Shown: positions 24,036-35,880 of the stretch, piece by piece
How positions within the stretch are numbered: the stretch's first letter is position 1
How the letters are laid out: the number at the start of each line of letters is the position of its first letter
NCBI GenBank assembly: GCA_033961575.1
Contig: CM066730.1
Coordinates: 134,850,023 to 134,914,022, forward strand
Direction: 5' to 3'
Length of the DNA stretch: 64,000 nt
Source of the DNA: Aselliscus stoliczkanus
Taxonomy: Eukaryota > Chordata > Mammalia > Chiroptera > Hipposideridae
The notes under the pieces: model-generated
Seen by the model: the letters and a program-made list of their open reading frames with translations, nothing else
Told to the model about the DNA's origin: nothing
The model's database searches: none
Position numbers and translations under genes: made by a program

Positions 24036-24644
24036 TATAAAACTTCTGAAATATCTCTCATACTTAAAGGCAAAATTGACTTTGTATTAGGTAGAAAGTT
24101 ATTCTTAGAAAATGTTATGGGCCAATATTATAGGAATCAAATACAGGACTGACTTTGGATCAGATCTGGACCAATATAATTTGGTTTTTGCTAGAGACAT
24201 TCAAAATGTATCTAAAATGCATTTTACAAATCAGCATATTTTAGGCTGTGTGATTTATGACGTGCCTTGGAGTAGCTTCATGTTTCTTGGATATATAATT
24301 TTTATCAAAATTGGAAAATTTTTTGGCAATTTTTTTCTTCAGATATATATATTTTTCTTCCTCTCTTTTCCTCTTGGGTCTCCAATTACTCATATATGAA
24401 GTGCTTGAAGTTGTCCACAGCTCACTGATGCTCTGTCCATTTTTTTTTTTACCTAGTTTGCAGACTCAAACTACTGTTAATTCTGTCCACTCTATTTTTC
24501 ATCTTAGACAGTGTATTTTTCATCTTTAGAAGTTAGATTTAGGTCATTTTTATATCTTCCATGTCTCTCCTTATCAAGTTCATGCTTTCCTCTGTCTTCT
24601 GGAACATGTGGAGTATATTCATAATAGCTGCTTTAATGTTCTCT
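24036..24644. other. Unique DNA
   Basis: No recognised element. Overlapping frames at 24112-24529 lack any motif. Confidence 0.35.
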
Positions 24645-24659
24645 TCTACTAATTTCTTT

Positions 24660-25060
24660 TTTTTAAAAAAGATTTTATTGGGAAATTGGGGGAGGGGAAC
24701 AGACAAATTGTTGTCCTTTTGTTCTTCCATCTAGTGGTAGAGGATGCTGCTTCACTGGCCCATGTTGGCATTATGATTGTGCTCTTCCCGGCTGAGGCAG
24801 TCACATGCTGGCCATTGGACGGCCACTCATGGCAGTTCACGAAAGCGCATGCCAGCTGCTGGCCAGCCCCACTGCAGCCTACACTGTCGCCGGTGACTCA
24901 CGGTAGGTAGTCCAGTTCTAGGTTGAGCTGTTGTTCACCACCTTAGCTGTAGAGGGTGCAGCATCACTGGCCCCCATGTGGGATCTGAACTGGGGCCCTG
25001 CTGCTCAGAGCTGACGTCGTCCCAAGCCAACTCTTAACCAACACACCACTCGGCTGGCCC
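24660..25060 (-). mobile_element. A-long SINE, antisense (first of two at one target)
   Basis: 'aaaaagattttattgggaaa' to 'ccactcggctggcccc'. Preceded by TTCTACTAATTTCT (24645-24658) and followed by TTCTCCTAATTTCT (about 25064-25077). Confidence 0.93.
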
Positions 25061-25077
25061 CTTTTCTCCTAATTTCT

Positions 25078-25513
25078 TTTTTTTTTTTTTTTTTTTTTTT
25101 TAAAGATTTTATTGGGGAATTGGGGAAGGAGGACAGACAAGTTGCTGTCTTCTTGTTCTTCAGTCTAGTTATGGAGGACGTTGCTTCACTGGCCCATGTT
25201 GGTATCGTCATTGCGCTCTTCCTGGATGAGGCAGATCCGTCGCCGGCCTCTGGATGGTCGCTCACTGCGGATATTGGTAGCTCATGCTGGCTGCCAGCTG
25301 CTCACGCTGGCTGCCAGCCACTCACTGTAGCCTATGGAAGCCCACTGCAGCAGGGACTACAGCCTACACCGTCGCTGGGGCTCGCGCAGCCCAGCTCCAG
25401 GTGGAGCTGTTGTTATCTGTAGAGGGAAGTGTCACTGGCCCTCACATGTGGGATACGAACCGGGGCTGCTGGTGTCCAAACCAGCTCTTAACCAATGCGC
25501 CACTGCGCCAACC
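25078..25513 (-). mobile_element. A-long SINE, antisense (second at the same target)
   Basis: A ~23-T tail, 'aaagattttattggggaatt', to 'cactgcgccaaccc'. A third copy of TTCTCCTAATTTCT follows (about 25515-25528). Confidence 0.94.
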
Positions 25514-25528
25514 CTTCTCCTAATTTCT

Positions 25529-25798
25529 GATGTTTAATTTTTGGGTCTCTTTCTATTGATTGATTTTTCTCCTCATTCTGGCTCAGATTTCCTGCTTCTT
25601 TTGTGACTTTGTAAATTTGGGTGCTAGACATTACGAATTTTATATTACTTAGTTCTGGATTCTATTGTATTCCTATAAAAATTTTGAGTTTTGTTCTGGA
25701 CATTCAAATAATTTGAAAATAGATTGATTCTTTTGAAAAATGCTTTTAAGTTTTGTTAGACAGGACCAGAGCAACTTTCATCCTAGAGCTAATTTGCC
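25529..25798. other. Unique or undetermined DNA
   Basis: Text such as 'tcattctggctcagatttcc' and 'tttgggtgctagacattacg' may be an old repeat but I cannot name it. Confidence 0.3.
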
Positions 25799-25813
25799 TC
25801 TACTCCTGAGTTT

Positions 25814-26044
25814 TCTTTTTTTTTTTCTGAAAGGTTTTATTGGGGAATTAGGAAAGGGAACAGTGTTGGGGAATTGGGGAAGGGGAACATTGTGTTTTTC
25901 CAGGACCATCAGCTCCAAGTCAAGTTGCTGTCCTTTAATCTTAGTTGTGTGTGTGTGGGGTGCAACCCACCATCCCATGTGGGAGTCCAACGAGCAACCT
26001 TGTTAAGAGCACATGCTCAAACCAACTGTGCCACCTGACCAGCC
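25814..26044 (-). mobile_element. Shortened B-long/C-type SINE, antisense
   Basis: 'aaaggttttattggggaatt', 'agctccaagtcaagttgctg', 'cccaccatcccatgtgggag' and 'gccacctgaccagccc'. The ACTCCTGAGTT flank at about 25802 and 26046 is the TSD. It keeps the shared CCCCAATAAAA end but has a shorter body. Confidence 0.88.
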
Positions 26045-26056
26045 CACTCCTGAGTT

Positions 26057-26639
26057 GTTTTATATATTATGAATTTTTTTTAACTCTGACTGTTGGGAAT
26101 GTGAACTATTCCCAGCCTGGTGTGAGTTCTGAAAATTGTTCCACCTGCCCCTTTCCGACTTTTTCCGTTCTTTTTCCGACTTTTGATTCGGTAGTTTTCT
26201 TGTATGCATATGCTGATCAACACTCAGCATGGGACTTGAGGGGTACCCTCTGCAGATCTTCAGAGCTCTCGTCTTTGGTACTCTGGCACTCTCTCCTCCC
26301 TGGTACTCTGTCCTGTGAATTCTAGCCATTTTGGCTTCCCCAGATTCTCAACCCTGTCCCTTAATTCAGGGAGTTGCCCTCATTTATTTCTCCTGCTCTC
26401 ACGGATCATTGTCCTTCATTGCCTGTTGTCCAATGTCTGAAAACTATTATTTTATATATGTGTCTATGTTTTAGTTACTCCATCATAGCCAGAAGTGGCA
26501 TCCTAAAAGTCAGTATATTTCAGGACTCTTAAGTGAGAAGAATGGTTTTCAACTTTCTATTAGCATACCCTAAAAATGTTTAATGCACAGTATTTAAAGG
26601 CATTTATATAAACAATTGAAATCTTTCTTTGGGGAAATT
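26057..26639. other. Unique or undetermined DNA
   Basis: No confident assignment. Confidence 0.3.
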
Positions 26640-27060
26640 AAAACAACAGAGCCTGATTGCATATCATGATTTCATATTTTGCAGATGTTAATATTTAATC
26701 ACATGCAGAGCCATTTAGCTTAAGTGCATTAATGTAACTCATTTAAAAGGGGCCAGTAATTGTCCTATTAACTCCCAGTCTGGATGTTATCTTCTCTGCC
26801 CTGCTGGTAAGGCCAGAGGGGGACTCTTCTATTGGCACCCACAGAGATTGCTCTGATCTGTTGAAAATCCTGTTAAAATCTAATTACTTAGGAGAATCAG
26901 CCAGGGAATATCTAATGAGCTCTAGGAAACCCACTGAAAGAAATTCTGTGTTACTAACATAGAAATGTCTTCTGTCCTTCAATTATACTGGTACCACATG
27001 AACATAATTGCTGACGTATGAAATGTGACTCTTGTTTGTTGTTTTTGAATTGTTTCATGA
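26640..27060. other. Candidate conserved non-coding block
   Basis: No repeat match. The run around 26650-26780 holds an octamer-like word (attgcatatcatg), 'cattaatgtaactcatttaa' and 'ggggccagtaattgtcctat', the mixture seen in deeply conserved enhancers. Only alignment can confirm it. Confidence 0.28.
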
Positions 27061-27535
27061 TTTTTTTCATCATTTAAGAGTAACTTAATTTTCCTTGGAG
27101 GAAAAATGATAGTGTAGAGCTTAAATACATATATTTTATTTCCTCAGGAATATTTGATCACTTGTGATCAAATGCTTAAAAAAAGTATGTACATTATTTA
27201 GAGAAACCATTCCACAGGTGTGAAAAGCTTGATGATTAGAAGACTTTGAATTTTTAGTCTAGAATGAAAAACATGTTCATCAAGAAACTCTGAAAAGAAT
27301 TACTCTCTCCCATCATCTTTAAAATATTGCCAAAAGAAACTGATTTCTTAAAATGAAAATTCATTTGTTTCACTTCTTTTCTAAGTATATCTTTGAGAGT
27401 CTTAGTGTAGTTCACATTTCTTCTTCTCTTTAACAATTAGCAACATATATTTTTTCATATCCAACTTTCCCTTGTACTTCAGCTTTATTGACTTTCTACT
27501 TCTCTGTGTTTAGGACTGTTTTCTTAAAATTGGAT
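27061..27535. other. Unique DNA
   Basis: No recognised element. Confidence 0.4.
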
Positions 27536-27940
27536 GGTTGGTTATGACTATGGGCTTTGGATTCAGATAAACTGAGGTATTCAAATCCTGGTCTTTCTAT
27601 TTACAACAAATTTCTTTTTTTATTTTATTTATTTATTTAATTTATTTTTTTGAGGGCACTGTCACTGGCCCTCATATGTGGGATCTGAACCGGGGCTGCT
27701 TGCTTCCCAAGACCAGCGCTTAACCACTGCACCACTTGGCCGGCCCTTACAACAAATTTCTTGATCTTCTGTGTCTCAGTTTCCATTTCTATACAATGGG
27801 GATACTAATTAATATGTACAGTACTGCACAACGTTGTTGTGAAGATTTTTGTGAAGTGAAAGCATGTAAAGTGCTTAGTACAGTATCATGCATGTTGTAA
27901 CTGCTCAAGAGATGGTAGTTATTATTTTTGAAGACTAATT
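27536..27940 (+). repeat. MIR SINE split by a young SINE, sense
   Basis: The left part is 'gggctttggattcagataaa' and 'tcaaatcctggtctttctat'. The right part is 'ttctgtgtctcagtttccat', 'ttgttgtgaagatttttgtg' and 'aagtgcttagtacagtatca'. Together these give MIR order with an insertion at 27616-27746. Confidence 0.88.
27616..27746 (-). mobile_element. A-short SINE with perfect 15-bp TSD, antisense
   Basis: TTACAACAAATTTCT at 27601-27615 and 27747-27761 flanks 'gagggcactgtcactggccc' to 'ccacttggccggccc' and its T-rich tail. The insertion site lies inside an ancient MIR. Confidence 0.97.
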
Positions 27941-28995
27941 AAAATTTGGAATATGAAAGAATTGTGATGTCTAAGATTCATTAAAAACTAATGTAGGGTG
28001 AATTTCTATTATCCTAATGTATTTCTATCACCATGTTCATATTAAATTTGTTGAAAAAATTAAAAGGGGTCTATTTTTAGTATCTTGTCAGTGAACTTCA
28101 TTCCAAAATTTATCAGGTTTTTAGCCAATGTGTCATTTTGTAACATGGATTGATTTCAACAGATGACACCAGAAACAAAATGTGGTTTGGTGATACATTA
28201 CTTAGAAAAATACCTGTCTTAGTGACAAATTGTTATTGGAATATTATATAAGATTTTAATGATTGAGGAGAAAAAAAGACTATTACATATTATTTCAACA
28301 ATTAACAATGTAACTATTATTTAAAATTATTATCTGGCCTATAGAACTGTGGCAGTTGAAATGCTTAAATTGACAGTGCTTTTATTTTTCAGTCATTGGA
28401 TAACATGTTAAAATTAGATTTTCTCTTTTGCCTAAAATATAGGTTAAAACATTTTTTAATTAGCCTTTTTGGAAGTTGATACACAAGTAGCCTTATAAAA
28501 TAATTCTTGTGTATTATAACTGGACAAGGATGTAGAATTATTGTAGTCACATTTTCACTTAAAATAGGCTTTTTTATACTTAAAATTCTTTTCTTGTGTA
28601 ATTCATTAATTCTTACAGCAATTTTATGAAGTAGCCATACAGTACTGTATTGTAGGCAATAAAAGGAAGCATAATGTTTGTATACATGTAGCTCTGATTA
28701 TATTTCTAGTATAAAAGATATACATATAAAGTATAACACATGAATTAGGATCTTTCAATAAAAGAATATTTAAAACAATTTGGCAATATTTTGTTAATTG
28801 AATACTATACATGGATTTGTTTTTTTTGAAAAACTGATGGAGAGATAGTGATGTTATTTGGTAGGGAAAAATGTTAGAACTGATGAATTTATAGTGACTT
28901 CCATTATTTGTTTAAAAGATTATATATAATTAATAAGCATCGTGAACTTATTTTATCTGGTGGGAATTATTATTATGCTATAATCGAGGACCAAC
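27941..28995. other. Unique AT-rich DNA
   Basis: No recognised repeat or gene. AT content is very high across this stretch. Confidence 0.4.
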
Positions 28996-28997
28996 CA

Positions 28998-29095
28998 CCA
29001 GCTAATTTCTTTACTCAACAAATATTTATTGAGGGCTTATTATTTGTCAGAGTGGGAATGTAATGCTGAATAAGACAGGCAGGGAAGAAGGATTA
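28998..29095 (-). repeat. L2 3'-end remnant, antisense
   Basis: 'ctcaacaaatatttattgag' followed by 'ggcttattatttgtcagagt' and 'taatgctgaataagacaggc' is the standard antisense L2 3' terminus. Confidence 0.75.
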
Positions 29096-29099
29096 GCAG

Positions 29100-29330
29100 A
29101 TTCATTATGAAAGCTAATATTTTGCCACAATGTCAGTGCATGAAACTATTCACTCAGCTGAAGTCCCTGACAGAGAGTGCGTTGGTTGTTGATATTAGCA
29201 TATGAAACTATTGGCTAAGGCTGGCTTTGCTGGGGAATTCATATACATAATTTGATTAAGTTAGTGCACGCATCTTCATTAAAGAGTTTCTGTTGATTAC
29301 AAATACTTCACTTTGATAACAGAAACGAAA
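29100..29330. other. Candidate conserved non-coding block
   Basis: Non-repetitive with 'ttgattaagttagtgcacgc' and 'ttctgttgattacaaatact', homeodomain/TCF-like words close together. Compositional inference only. Confidence 0.22.
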
Positions 29331-30800
29331 ATGAAAAAAACAGTAGCCTTACATCTTTCCCTGTGCCTTTGCAAGGTTAAACTCTTTGCTTGGCAAATTC
29401 CAAATGTCCAAGCCTCTGAAAAGGATGTGACATTGCTCCCCACACCACCTCCAGCCACCCCCATACACACAATTCCACAACTTTGCTTGGCACGTTGTAG
29501 ATATTCATTGGGTTGCTATTGAATTCACATAATTCATAATTTTTATTCTATTAAGTTATATTCCTAGTTCTGTTGTTGATTCCTCTGTATAATCTGGCAT
29601 AAAACGCAGTCACAGGACCCCTGATTTTCTTACATAAAAATGAACACTGTTTTCCAAAAACCTGACTAAAATATACTGAGGATTGTGAGATAATAGTTTG
29701 AATTATATGGAATTGTGATATGTGATCATTTTTTTGGCCCACAAAAATAAAAATTTCATCTGATTCAACCTAATATTCTTTCCTAAGCTGTTTTAACTTG
29801 ACCAAAAACATAATTATTAAAGTAATCACAACTCCAAATATATTAATTGTATCAGTGCTTATAGTTTTCTTTCTACCTTTCTATATATTTCGCCTTGATT
29901 GTAATTTTAGCCTTACTTTCTTCTCTGACTGATACTTTATTACAAAAAATTAATTGCATAATATACCTGTCACTCCAAATACTAAATTATATATTTTTTA
30001 ATGTTAATGAACCTGGAGTCCAATAGGCTAGGTCTAGCAAGCACTTTTATTTGACTTCTTTGAGGACTTTTAGGTATCAGGGGAGAGTGGTTTGTATTTA
30101 ATTTCCAAATTTAATTACAAGTTTTAAAAATATCAGTCTTGTTAGAAAGTACGTATCAATGTTAGAAAGTACGTATAAAATTGATTTTTACTGTTTCTGA
30201 CAAATTAGAAGGTTTCATTAGTCTATAATTTGAAAATTAGTATTATGTTTACCCTGAAAACTAAAATTTTAAGGCTGATCCATTAATTTCTGATTAATTC
30301 TGATAATACTGTGAATAAACTATAATCTTCACAAAATATAGTTAGGGTAAAATAATGTTTTCTCCAGAAATTACATTTTATCTTTGAAGAAACTGGGATA
30401 TTCTAAAAGTTATCTTTTCCTGAAAAGGCCACAGGTGATCATTTTTTTCTTTTTTAAATGTAAAGCAAAGCCACTGAATGAACTAAAGCTCCCCTATGGT
30501 AAAGCCTGAGATGCTCTGTGTTTCACATCTTTTAAGGAAAGACAACATAATTTAATTTGCCTACATAGGGCATCTGGAAAAGAGAGATGTTACCTGGCTT
30601 TTTTATGTAAATACCACAAAGTCTTTATAGCTACTTAGTTAATCTGGAAGCCTGAGCAGTAACTCAAACGAGTGGTCCCCAAATTTAGGATCTGTGAAAA
30701 AGCTTTCATTGATTGGCAGCAAAATGAGAAAAATAAGGAGGACAGTATAAATTTTCCATAAAGCTAAGTTTATTGAATTGAAGAAACTGTTTATGTATAT
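29331..30800. other. Unique AT-rich DNA
   Basis: No recognised repeat. A short direct duplication, 'tgttagaaagtacgtat', occurs twice in tandem at about 30139-30177. Confidence 0.4.
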
Positions 30801-30806
30801 ATGTAC

Positions 30807-30934
30807 TGGGGGTGCCAAGAAAATGTATACATATGACTTGTATTCATCTTTTGGTATCAGTATATATTGAGTATTACAATTTTAATACAGTTTTTTCCTT
30901 TTTAAAAGTATATATATATATTTTTTGACACCCT
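30807..30934. mobile_element. Palindromic mariner-type MITE
   Basis: Left end GGGGGTGCCAAGAAAATGTA and right-end complement CAGGGTGTCAAAAAATATAT form terminal inverted repeats. The interior ('cttgtattcatcttttggta', 'tattacaattttaatacagt') is of the common mammalian 'GGGTGCCAAAAAAATGTATAC' mariner MITE type. Subfamily not assigned. Confidence 0.7.
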
Positions 30935-30935
30935 G

Positions 30936-30965
30936 TGTGTGTGTGTGTATGTGTGTGTGTGTGTA
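30936..30965. repeat. (GT)n microsatellite
   Basis: About 14 GT units with one 'at' interruption, directly abutting the MITE end. Confidence 0.9.
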
Positions 30966-30989
30966 TACATATATATGGTCTATCTTTTC

Positions 30990-31530
30990 TTTTTAAAGAA
31001 AATTTTTTTAGAGCAGTTTTAGGTTCACTGCAAAATTAAGAAGAAGGTGCAGGAAATCTCCCTTATGTCCCCTGCCCCCAGCATGCACAACCTCCCCCAT
31101 TATCACCATCCCCCCCCAGAGTGGTGCATCTGTTATAATTGATGAACCTACACTGACACATCCAAAGTCCATAGTTTACATTAGGGTTCACTCTTGGTGT
31201 TGTACATTCTATGGGTTTGAACAAATGTATAATGACATGTATCCACCATTATAGTGCCATTCAGAGTAAATTCACTGCCCTAAAAATCTTCTGTGCTCCA
31301 CTTGTTCATCCCTCCTTTCCTCCCCTCTCTGGAAATCACTAAGCTTTGTACCATCTCTATTGTTTTTCCTTTTCCAGAATGCACATGTAGTTGTAATCAA
31401 ACAGTATTTAAACTTTCAGATTGGCTTCTTTCACTTAGTAATATGCATTTATGCTTCTTCCATATAATATAGCCTATCTTTTATGAAATTATAGTGAATG
31501 ATTTTTTTTCAGTATTCCTATTTGTTAAAA
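30990..31530 (-). mobile_element. L1 3' region, antisense
   Basis: 'gcagttttaggttcactgca', 'ttgatgaacctacactgaca', 'ccatagtttacattagggtt', 'acatgtatccaccattatag' and 'tcagattggcttctttcact' follow the antisense L1M 3'UTR. Confidence 0.85.
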
Positions 31531-31589
31531 TAAATAGTTGGTAATCGTATGTGACTCCCCCAAATATTTTTGAAATATCTTAGCATTTA

Positions 31590-31870
31590 AAAATCTTGAA
31601 AACATCTATTTTATTTATCTGTTTTCTCACCTGTTAAATGGAGGTAATGATTCTTGTTTTATTGGATTAGTATGAAAATTAAATGAAATACATAGATGTA
31701 AGTGCTTGGCATACCACCTGATACTCTGGATGCTTCCAACTTTAGTCCAATCTAAAACTCTGGTGTAGGCCCCAGGTTTCATCCAGTTTTTGTTTGAGGA
31801 AAGTGAGGATAAGTTCACATTGGGACATTACTTGGTACATAGTAGATGTCAAATAAATATTTTTTGAGTC
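31590..31870 (+). repeat. MIR and L2/MIR end fragments, sense
   Basis: 'gttttctcacctgttaaatg' and 'aagtgcttggcatacc' give MIR order at 31610-31720. 'tacttggtacatagtagatg' and 'tcaaataaatattttttgag' at 31828-31868 give a separate L2/MIR 3' end. Confidence 0.65.
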
Positions 31871-33330
31871 TATGGGACCCTAAAGTAGAAGCATATTGTA
31901 GGCAGGTGGGCATGAGGGTTGGGTAATGAGTTCTAATTAGAATGAATTCTAGATAGGAAATCATTAGCACACAGATGTAACTGAAGTCAGGGATATATGA
32001 AGACAAGAGGGCCTGGAATGCACTATAATGATTTTTAAAGCCATATTGCCTCCCTAACATATATGCGAACGAAGTACAAAGATCAGGATATCTTACACCA
32101 TCCTCATAGCAGTTGTTCCTATCATGTTCTTAATTTAGGGGGGTTTCGATCCTAGATGAAAACGTTAAAGTCTTTGGACTTCTCTTGTTAAATCTTTAAT
32201 TTCAGAGCTGGAACCTCTTTTGCTGTAAGGCCTTAGTCACTCTGGGTGCTGTTGGCATTAAACTTACAACAGAACTAAAAAATTGTTTAGGGGCTCTTGA
32301 ATCAAGTTGGGTTATTCCCTCATAATAAATATACTCTTCTCTAAAGAATGGTCCACCTTATTAGAGAAGCATGCCCTCTTTGACAGAGCATGCAACTTGA
32401 GAAGAGATGCATGTGAAAAGGTAAGGAAAGGGGGCCATAGCTTAGCCACCCAGAACTAATGAAGCCAGCCTGGCAATCAATGGAATGACAGATGTTGCAG
32501 CCGCATTCTCACACCCAACAGAGATGTATGGTTTTCTTACTCCTGTGTAAAAGTACAGCCAGGAAGACCTTTGTGCAGCCTGGTCTTTGTTACCAGCTAT
32601 CTGGCTATTGGTAGGACTTGTCTCTGTTTATAGTACCCTCCCCGTTTCATCCCAAGAGACACATTTACTCCACAAATCCAATTTTCATGTGCTGGGTCAG
32701 TCTGTCCACTTGAATAGTTCTAAAGATTTCTTGGCTTAATTTTAATTTCTGGACTTTCTGTTATTGGGACTAGGCCTCAGCTAAGTTGTGAAGTTAGCGG
32801 TTGTTCACAGTTCTGGAACTCTTTGTGGCCCTCACTCCCTGGCTCCCTGATGTTCACGCAGCGTTGAGAACTTAGAAGTTCTTATAGTCACAGGCTATAA
32901 AGACTCTCTCTCTGGCCCACATATGTGGTAAAGAAACTTGCCATCTGTCTGTGAAATTACAACCCCAAGCTTGTGCTGTGTATATGTGTGATGCTCAAAG
33001 TTATTCTATTTGTGTAATGTGGAGTCCTAATCCAAGAAATAGTTCAGGGCCATTGATACCACTGGGAAAAACATGTTTGCACAAATGAGCCTGAAAACAC
33101 CATGTATCTTCTATACTTTCACAACCGAGGACACCTATGACTGCTATAGTATGAATAAACTCCTTTGAAAATGGAATAAAAAAAATTTACAAATCATGTA
33201 AAGAAAACCTCCATGGGGGAGAGTCAGCAGATGCAATCCACAGAAGTATCACCCTAAGAACTAGAAATAATGGAGTAATTTGAAAGAGGTTGTAAAATTA
33301 TTGTGTCCATAATGATTTAAACAATAAAAG
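31871..33330. other. Unique or undetermined DNA
   Basis: No confident repeat assignment. The 32440-33150 segment has a promoter/LTR-like feel ('atgtgtgatgctcaaagtta') but I cannot place it in a family. The minus-strand frames at 31627-32060 show no recognisable domain. Confidence 0.3.
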
Positions 33331-33436
33331 GAAGAATAGAAGCCATACTGAAGTAAGAACATTGTATAAAAAATAAGCAGGTAACAAAATAAGTATAAGA
33401 TCTATATGAGGAAAACTATAAAACTCTGATGAAATC

Positions 33437-35880
33437 AGAATAAATGAATTCAGCAATACTGCAGGATACAAATCTAAACACAAAGTGCATTTGTATACAC
33501 TAACAATGAACAATCAAAAGGGAAATTAAGAAAACAATTTTATTTGTGATAGCATCAAAAAGAATAAAATACTTACAAATAATCCCAATCAAGGAGGTGA
33601 AAGACTTGTACACTGAAAACTGCAAAACATTGCTGAAAGAAATTCAAGACAAATAAGTGGAAAAACATCCTGTGTTTATGGTTTGGGACACTTAATATTG
33701 TTAGATGTCCATTCCACCTAAAGTGATCTACAGGTTTAATACAATCCCTATTGACATCCTGATGACATTTTCTGCAGACATAGAAAAACTCATCCTAAAA
33801 CTCATCAGATAGGATCTCAAGAGATTCCGAAAAGCCAAAACAATTTTGAAAAAGAAGAACAAAATTGGAAGATTCACATGTCCTGATTTCAAAACACATT
33901 ATAGAGCCACAGTAATTAAAACAGTGTGGTACTGACATAAAGACAAACAGACCAATGGCATAGAACAGAGAGCTCAGAAATAAACCCTAGTGTATGTGGT
34001 CACATGATCTTCAATAGGGTGCCAAGACACAAATGGTGTCTGAAAAACTGGATATCCACATATAGAATGAAGTTGGAATTTTGTCTTATACCACATACAA
34101 TAATTAATTCAAAATGGATTAAAGACTTAACTATAAAACCCCAAACTTAAAAGTTCTAGAAGAAAACATAGGGGAAAACCTTCATGACATTTGACTTGGC
34201 AGTGCTTTCTTGGATATTACATCAAAAGCACAAGCAACAAAAGCAAATATAGACAAATGGGACCACATTAAACTTAAAAAAAAACTTTTGTGCATAAAAG
34301 GACATATTCAACAGCGTGGAAAGTCAGACTATGGAATGGGAGAAAATATTTGCAAACATAAACCTGATGAGATTAGTGTCCAGAATATTTAAAGGACTTC
34401 TACAACTCAATAACAAAATAAAACAACCTGATTAAAAAGTGGGTAAAGGACGTGAATAGATACTTCTCCAAAAAAGATATACTAATGGTCAATAAACATA
34501 TGAAAAGATGCTCAATATCACTAATCATCAGAGAAATGCAAATCAAAAACTACGACATATCACCTCACACACATTTGGCCACGATAAAACAAACAAACCA
34601 ATAAAAACAGAAAATAAGTGTTAGCAAGGATGTGGAAAAGAAATTGGAAACCTGGTGCATTTTCATTTGGATTGCAAAATGGTGCAGCCACTATGGAAAA
34701 CAGCATGGAATTTCCTAAAAAAAAAAGAACTACCATATGATTTAGCAATCCTACTTCTGTGTATATACCAAAAATAATTTAAAGCAGTTTCTTTTTTTAA
34801 GATTTTATTGGGATATTGGGGGGAAGGAACAGCATTGGGGAATCGGGGAAGGGGAACAGACAAGTTGCTGTCCTTCTGTTCTTCAGTCTAGTTGTGGAGG
34901 ACACTGCTTCACTGGCCTTTATTGTATTGTGATCATTTCACGCCTCCTGGCTGAGGCAGTTGGTTGCCCCATTGGATGGCCACTCATGGCAGCTCACAGC
35001 AGCTCTCATGGCTGCCAGGCCACTCACGGTAGCTCATGACAGCCCACTGCAGCACCACTGCAGCCTACACCATGTCTGGCGACTCACAGCAGCCCAGCTC
35101 CAGGTTGAGCCACTGCTCACCATCTCAGCTGTAGAGGGCGCAGCGTCACTGGCCCTCATGTGGGATCCGAACCGGTGGCCACGCTATTCAGAGCTTGCAC
35201 TCCCAAGCCAATTCTTAACCAATGAGCCACTCTGCCAGCCCTTAAAGCAGTTTCTTGAAAAGATATTTGCACACTTATGTTCATAGCAGCACTATGCACA
35301 ATAGTCAAGAGGTAGGAGCAATTTAAATGTCCATTAGTGGATGAATGGATAAAGAAAATATGGTATATACATACAATGGAATATTATTCAGCCTTAAAAG
35401 GAAGGAAATTCTGACACAAGCTACAATGCGTATGAACCTTTGGACATTATGTTAAGTGAAATAATCCAAAGGAAAAAAGACAAATACTGTATGATTCTAC
35501 TTATAGGAGGTATGTAAAGTTGTCAAATTCATAATCATAGAAAGTAGAATGGTGTTACCAGGGACTGGGGGAAGGAAGAAAAAGGGAGTTACTCTTTTCA
35601 TGTTTCATGTGTATAGAGTATCAGATTTGCAAGATGAAAAGGTCCTGGAGCTCTGTTTCACAATAACATGAATATACTTAAAATTACTGAACTGTACACT
35701 TAAAAATGGTTAAGATGGTAAAAATAAAGCAGGAAAAATATGAATCAACTAAAAAAAGAAAAATAATTTATGTAAATATGTCAAAATAACAATATTTAGT
35801 ATACACTTTTTTTATATTATTCTGTGAACTTTTCTATATGTTTGAAATATTTCACAATGAAAATGTGATTTAATGATCTT
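33437..35880 (+). mobile_element. Second L1 inserted in the host L1, sense
   Basis: 'taaatgaattcagcaatact', 'tacactaacaatgaacaatc', 'gaggtgaaagacttgtacac', 'aagtgatctacaggtttaat', 'agtgtggtactgacataaag', 'gagaaatgcaaatcaaaaac' and 'ttcatagcagcactatgcac' are successive ORF2 segments. The tail runs through 'gaactgtacacttaaaaatg'. An A-long SINE (34794-35241) splits it. Stops and frameshifts are frequent, so it is inactive. Confidence 0.85.
34794..35241 (-). mobile_element. A-long SINE with perfect 15-bp TSD inside L1, antisense
   Basis: TTAAAGCAGTTTCTT at 34779-34793 and 35242-35256 flanks the element ('aagattttattgggatattg' to 'cactctgccagccc'). Confidence 0.96.
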
